Source of the DNA: Selenomonadales bacterium 4137-cl
Lineage (GTDB): Bacteria > Bacillota > Negativicutes > Sporomusales > UBA7701
Assembly: GCA_032334055.1 (NCBI GenBank)
Contig: JAUOZS010000001.1
Location: 3,682,001 to 3,746,000 of the forward strand
DNA length: 64,000 bases
Reading direction: 5' to 3'
The translations under genes and the position numbers were made by a program. A model generated the notes under the pieces. The model had not been told where the DNA came from and did no database searches. It saw only the letters and a list, made by a program, of their open reading frames with translations. Positions 60,680 through 64,000 of this stretch are shown piece by piece. Each line of letters starts with the position of its first letter. Position 1 is the stretch's first letter.

Positions 60680-61145
60680 CATTATAGGCAAGAGTGTTAT
60701 CGAACTCAATGTCAACGGCGAGATACGTAGTGCCGTCGCCCGTCCCGCCGACGTATTGCTCCACGTTCTCCGTGAGCAACTCGGATTGACCGGAGCAAAA
60801 CCCGGCTGCGAGAACGGGGATTGCGGCGCATGCACAGTATTGGTGGACGGCTGGCCGGTCAAGTCGTGCCTTATGCTTGCGGCTGAAGCCGTCGGCCATG
60901 AAATCGTTACGGTCGAGGGGCTAAAAAACGCTCCCATTCAACAGGCATTCGTAGAAAACTGGGCTTTTCAGTGCGGCTATTGCACCTCAGGCTTTCTTAT
61001 GGTTTGTCACGCTCTCGCCACGCTCCATCCCGAGGCGGAAGACTATGTAATCGAAGAATGGCTGCAGGCGAATGTCTGCCGCTGCACGAGCTATGACGAA
61101 ATAAAAACGGCCATTGCAGCCGTTCTGAAGAGTACATCTTCCTAG
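60672..61145 (+). CDS. Molybdenum hydroxylase [2Fe-2S] (small) subunit
   Basis: About 157 residues. The plant-type [2Fe-2S] motif GCENGDCGACTVLVDG is followed by a Cys at the end of GWPVKSC, and the second cluster by CGYCTSGF and CRCTSYDEI. The two clusters pass electrons from the molybdenum centre to FAD. The start is uncertain: TTG 60657 inside the previous gene or GTG 60672 with AAGG upstream. Its neighbour downstream is a germination gene, so the operon seems cut short. Confidence 0.88.
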   Translation: MLSIIGKSVIELNVNGEIRSAVARPADVLLHVLREQLGLTGAKPGCENGDCGACTVLVDGWPVKSCLMLAAEAVGHEIVTVEGLKNAPIQQAFVENWAFQCGYCTSGFLMVCHALATLHPEAEDYVIEEWLQANVCRCTSYDEIKTAIAAVLKSTSS

Positions 61146-61236
61146 GGGAACAGCGAAAATGCCGGTCGTTCGGGATATTGGATCGGTGTCGAAAAACGAC
61201 CGATGTGAATAACGTTTAGGATTCGGAGTGAATGCT

Positions 61237-62715
61237 ATGCCGGTAAAAGACGTCAACAGGAAAATCGACAAGGACATTGAGGTGAATATTAGTTATCTAA
61301 AAGAGTTGTTAGGCGTAGGGGAAACTTTCGATATTAACTTCCGCGAGTTCAGGGTCGGTCACCGGAAGGCAGCGTCCTTTTCCGTGAACGGTATGATTAA
61401 TGACGTGCTGGTAACCAATATATTTCAGGATATGATGGTCTTCTGCCAGGAAGAGATGAATGTCAATACTCTCCAAAAATTGCTGCACTCAAGGGTGACC
61501 CACACACAGGCCAAACTGCTCGATAACATGCATGACGCGCTTATAGGTCTGCTGGCCGGGGAGATTATCTTTTTCGTCGATAAAGAGGAAGAGGTTTTGG
61601 TTATTGACGCCCGCGGCATTCCCCACCGATCTCCCTCCGAGTCGATGATCGAGAAGGTGACCCGCGGCTCGCGGGATTCCTTCGTTGAGATTCTGCCCTT
61701 TAACACCACCCTGATTCGCCGCCGGTTGCGCGATCCCGGGCTCAGGTTTGAAACAGTCAAGGTTGGGGCCCGTTCACAGTCCGATATAGCCATCGCTTAT
61801 ATAAAGGATATCGCCGACCCTAGCATTATCGAAACAGTGAAAAGACGCCTGAAAAGTATCAGTATAGATGGCGTGCCGATGGCCGAAAAGGCCATTGAAG
61901 AATTCATTCTGCGCGGCAATCGCTGGAATCCGCTTCCCAGGGTACGGTATACCGAGCGCCCTGACGTAGTTGCTGTGCATCTTTTGGAAGGGCACGTCTG
62001 CGTGCTTGTGGATACTTCACCCCATGTAATGATTTTGCCGACGACCTTTTGGCATCATGTCCAGCATGCCGAAGAGTACCACCAGAACCCCACCATCGGA
62101 TCGTATCTGCGACTAATCCGGCTTTTTGGCGTTATGCTGTCGTTGCTGCTGCCGCCGCTGTGGCTGAGTATTGTTTTTCAACCAGGACTGTTGCCTGAGA
62201 CGCTGGCGTTCTTGGGGCCACGTGATCCAGGAATCATTCCGCTTGGCTTTCAGTTCATTCTGGCCGAAATTGGTGTTGAACTTGTCCGCATGGCCACAGT
62301 CCATGTACCATCGTCCCAGGCTACCGCACTGGGCTTCATCGGCTCCTTCATGCTGGGTGAGTTCGCCACCAAAGTGGGGTTGTTCGGCAACGAGGTAATC
62401 TTCTATACGGCGATCGCTGTGGTGGGAGCTTTTGCCACGCCGAGTGTCGAACTTGCGATGGCAATGCGATTCTTTCGTTTGGTCCTGCTTCTTTTGGTAA
62501 TGATGTTTAAGTTGCCGGGCCTGCTCATTGGCCTGTTGGCGCTATTTTGGCTGTTCGTTACCACGAAGTCTTTTGAATACCCTTACTTGTGGCCGCTGCT
62601 ACCGTTCAATTATCAGGCTATGAAAGACGTTCTCCTGCGTTTGCCGATGCCGCTGAAGGTGTTGCGCCCCGCCTTGCTGAAGCCTATGGATAAAGACCGG
62701 AGGGACGACAACTAG
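61237..62715 (+). CDS. GerA-family spore germination protein
   Basis: 492 residues. The N-terminal ~235 residues are the soluble GerA domain (VNISYLKELLG, VEILPFNTTLIRRRLRDPGL, RSQSDIAIAYIKDIADP); five or so membrane segments follow from about residue 295 (LLPPLWLSIVFQPGLLPETL, GDxF-like LGEFATKVGLFGNEVIFYTAIAV). GerA subunits pair with GerB transporters and GerC lipoproteins in nutrient germinant receptors; no gerB or gerC is adjacent. Alternatively it belongs to the SpoVAF group, which also occurs singly. ATG 61237 with CGGAG 8 bases upstream. Confidence 0.88.
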   Translation: MPVKDVNRKIDKDIEVNISYLKELLGVGETFDINFREFRVGHRKAASFSVNGMINDVLVTNIFQDMMVFCQEEMNVNTLQKLLHSRVTHTQAKLLDNMHDALIGLLAGEIIFFVDKEEEVLVIDARGIPHRSPSESMIEKVTRGSRDSFVEILPFNTTLIRRRLRDPGLRFETVKVGARSQSDIAIAYIKDIADPSIIETVKRRLKSISIDGVPMAEKAIEEFILRGNRWNPLPRVRYTERPDVVAVHLLEGHVCVLVDTSPHVMILPTTFWHHVQHAEEYHQNPTIGSYLRLIRLFGVMLSLLLPPLWLSIVFQPGLLPETLAFLGPRDPGIIPLGFQFILAEIGVELVRMATVHVPSSQATALGFIGSFMLGEFATKVGLFGNEVIFYTAIAVVGAFATPSVELAMAMRFFRLVLLLLVMMFKLPGLLIGLLALFWLFVTTKSFEYPYLWPLLPFNYQAMKDVLLRLPMPLKVLRPALLKPMDKDRRDDN

Positions 62716-63668
62716 GCGGTTTTTCCCCGGAACCGGGGATCCCACCGTTGCAATACTTTGGGGATTACTGCGGCCAGTGGCTGTTGATACAGAATAAGCA
62801 GCATAATCGGTATTGCCGAGGCGGGGGGGAAGTATGTAAGGGCGATTACTAAGCCAAAGCTGATATTTCGCAGCCCGACATTGTATATCATAGTCAGCGT
62901 CATCCCCGGCGTGCGGTCCCGCAGAATAAATGCGCCGAGATAACCGGCCGCGTATCCGGTCAGCGACATCAGGAAAGTAACCACGGCCATCTTAAAAAGG
63001 GCAAGGTTCCAGGAAAGTTGAGGGCTGATTACAGAAGAATTTATTAAAATGACGATGAAAAAGGCTAATTTGGACAATGTCGCCCCGATTCCCTCGCCTA
63101 AGGGAGCAGATCTGCCGCGTGTAAAGTCGTAAATAGCCATGCCGATTATACTTGGGAGCGTAACCATAAGCATTAGCTGTATTACCAGATTCCAGTAATT
63201 TATCGCTACGAGCTGCCCGATAACCACATTGAAGTAAAGCGGTAAAATGACCGGGGTGGCAACAGCGTCCAGGGTAACCGCCGCTAGGGACAGATTGAGG
63301 TCGCCTTTCGTCATTGCCGTCCAGACTACGGAAGTCACTCCTATGGGAATGGCGGCGGCGACGAGATAACCCAGGCGTACTTCGGTTTCTGCAGGGTAAA
63401 TGACCGCGCTGATGCCCCACACGATAGCAGGAGTGACAATATGTATCAGCGCCAGGGACCAGAGCGGAATCCACGGTTTTAGCAACGAACGGCCGAACTT
63501 CCCAAGGCTCGTCGTAATAGATGTGGCAAAGGTCATGTATGCGAATAGGTATACAATGACCTTTTTCAGCGCCGGACTATCGGGAAGCCTTACAAAAAAA
63601 CCGATTGCCAGGGCCACTAGGACAAGAAGAAACATATGGCTATCAAGCCATTTGTTAAGTTTCTGCAT
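62712..63668 (-). CDS. BASS-family (bile acid:sodium symporter-like) transporter
   Basis: 318 residues with nine or ten hydrophobic segments. YPAETEVRLGYLVAAAIPIGVTSVVWT and MTLTMIYNVGLRNISFGLVIAL are the two core-domain crossover regions. The family moves organic anions such as pantoate, 2-oxo acids or bile acids with Na+. I begin at ATG 63668, 8 bases after GGAG. Its end overlaps the gerA-family gene by 4 bp, convergently. Confidence 0.85.
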   Translation of the reverse strand: MQKLNKWLDSHMFLLVLVALAIGFFVRLPDSPALKKVIVYLFAYMTFATSITTSLGKFGRSLLKPWIPLWSLALIHIVTPAIVWGISAVIYPAETEVRLGYLVAAAIPIGVTSVVWTAMTKGDLNLSLAAVTLDAVATPVILPLYFNVVIGQLVAINYWNLVIQLMLMVTLPSIIGMAIYDFTRGRSAPLGEGIGATLSKLAFFIVILINSSVISPQLSWNLALFKMAVVTFLMSLTGYAAGYLGAFILRDRTPGMTLTMIYNVGLRNISFGLVIALTYFPPASAIPIMLLILYQQPLAAVIPKVLQRWDPRFRGKTA

Positions 63669-63699
63669 GACACATCTCCTCAAAAATACAGGTAACCCG

Positions 63700-63727
63700 A
63701 AAACGTATGGCGAGCGCCATACGTTTT
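63700..63727 (-). terminator. Terminator of the short-chain dehydrogenase gene
   Basis: AAAACGTATGGC and GCCATACGTTTT form a perfect 12-bp stem with a GAGC loop directly after the dehydrogenase stop codon; a four-base T run follows on the minus strand. Confidence 0.75.
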
Positions 63728-64000
63728 TCAGCTACCGACTATCGTGCCCCCGTTGGGATGTAGTACCTGCCCCGACATATAACCGGAATCAGCCGAGGCG
63801 AGGAAAACATAGCAGGGAGAGATGTCTGACGGCTGCCCCGCCCGCTTCATCGGAGTATCCTGGCCAAATATAGTTACCTGGTCGGCTGGAAAAGAGGAGG
63901 GGATGAGCGGCGTCCAAACAGGTCCGGGGGCCACCGCGTTGACACGGATGTCCTTGCCCTGTTTCATCAAAGAAAGAGCGAGAGAGCGCGTAAAGGCGAC
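63728..64000 (-). CDS. Short-chain dehydrogenase/reductase, C-terminal part (runs off the window)
   Basis: About 90 residues of the C-terminus: AFTRSLALSLMKQGKDIRVN, then AVAPGPVWTPLIPSSFP, and ending YMSGQVLHPNGGTIVGS. This is close to the YhdF/YghA-type stress-related dehydrogenases. The catalytic YxxxK and the NAD motif lie beyond the window edge. It reads away from the window's right end and is followed by a strong hairpin. Confidence 0.9.
   Translation of the reverse strand, partial: VAFTRSLALSLMKQGKDIRVNAVAPGPVWTPLIPSSFPADQVTIFGQDTPMKRAGQPSDISPCYVFLASADSGYMSGQVLHPNGGTIVGS

Noticed and set aside
1..64000. CRISPR arrays, rRNA or tRNA genes
   Set aside because: No regularly spaced repeat array and no tRNA- or rRNA-like sequence was recognised on either strand by reading.

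Overview
The window looks like the replication-origin region of an endospore-forming diderm Firmicute, most likely a Sporomusaceae-type member of the Negativicutes (inference). The support is the Firmicute gene order rpmH-oriC-dnaA-dnaN-yaaA-recF-(DciA-like)-remB-gyrB, the Soj/Spo0J/Noc set with their DNA sites, a GerA-type germination receptor subunit, and a filamentous-haemagglutinin/CdiA-type fragment that makes sense only in a cell with an outer membrane. The metabolism is that of an anaerobe: ferredoxin-rich 2-oxoacid oxidoreductase, ADP-forming acyl-CoA synthetase and a split B12-dependent methionine synthase.

Region 1 (1-20,550) is core. The minus strand carries partial aspA, parB and parA, with one parS site upstream of aspA and another inside parB. 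On the plus strand a SAM-I riboswitch with a clear promoter precedes a split metH (separate reactivation protein, then the catalytic protein). The minus strand then carries noc (with a perfect Noc-binding palindrome inside it), rsmG, mnmG, mnmE, jag, yidC, yidD, rnpA and rpmH. yidD has no ATG, GTG or TTG start and appears to begin with ACG. DnaA boxes lie on both sides of dnaA, and dnaN to gyrB follow on the plus strand.

Region 2 (20,550-47,215) lies where gyrA would often follow gyrB. A long, almost unidirectional catabolic cluster sits between two directly oriented 99-bp repeats (20557-20655 and 47115-47213, about 94% identical). An IclR regulator precedes a short block containing a ferredoxin/BFD protein, a distant lactate-racemase (LarA) homologue that keeps the spacing of the nickel-pincer ligands, a divergent NadC-like phosphoribosyltransferase and a MoaB/CinA-type protein. 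Next come an oxopentenoate hydratase, an acylating acetaldehyde dehydrogenase and a hydroxy-oxovalerate aldolase, the lower part of an aromatic meta-cleavage pathway. They are followed by a creatinase-like M24 protein without metal ligands, UbiD and UbiX, and a TAXI-type TRAP transporter. Two 2-hydroxyacid dehydrogenases of unrelated families, an ADP-forming acyl-CoA synthetase and a four-gene oxidoreductase laid out like phenylglyoxylate:NAD+ oxidoreductase (PadEFGHI) complete it. A chemoreceptor and a GntR/FCD regulator close the block. A plausible reading is import of a carboxylated compound, decarboxylation and stereochemical adjustment, cleavage to pyruvate and acetaldehyde, and oxidation to acyl-CoA with ATP made by the ADP-forming synthetase. 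The substrate cannot be named from sequence.

Region 3 (47,215-58,870) is an accessory, visibly more AT-rich stretch: a 5'-truncated CdiA-like toxin gene with its immunity gene, a REP-associated tyrosine transposase between 21-bp inverted repeats, and a sigma-54 activator facing a canonical -24/-12 promoter. That promoter drives a beta-keto acid cleavage enzyme, a 3-hydroxyacyl-CoA-dehydrogenase-like protein, a GntP-like permease and a small soluble chemoreceptor. An NhaC-type antiporter lies on the opposite strand.

Region 4 (58,870-64,000) holds a DUF421 membrane protein, the FAD and 2Fe-2S subunits of a molybdenum hydroxylase without its catalytic subunit, an unaccompanied GerA-family protein, a BASS-family transporter and the C-terminal end of a short-chain dehydrogenase. 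No rRNA, tRNA or CRISPR array was seen.
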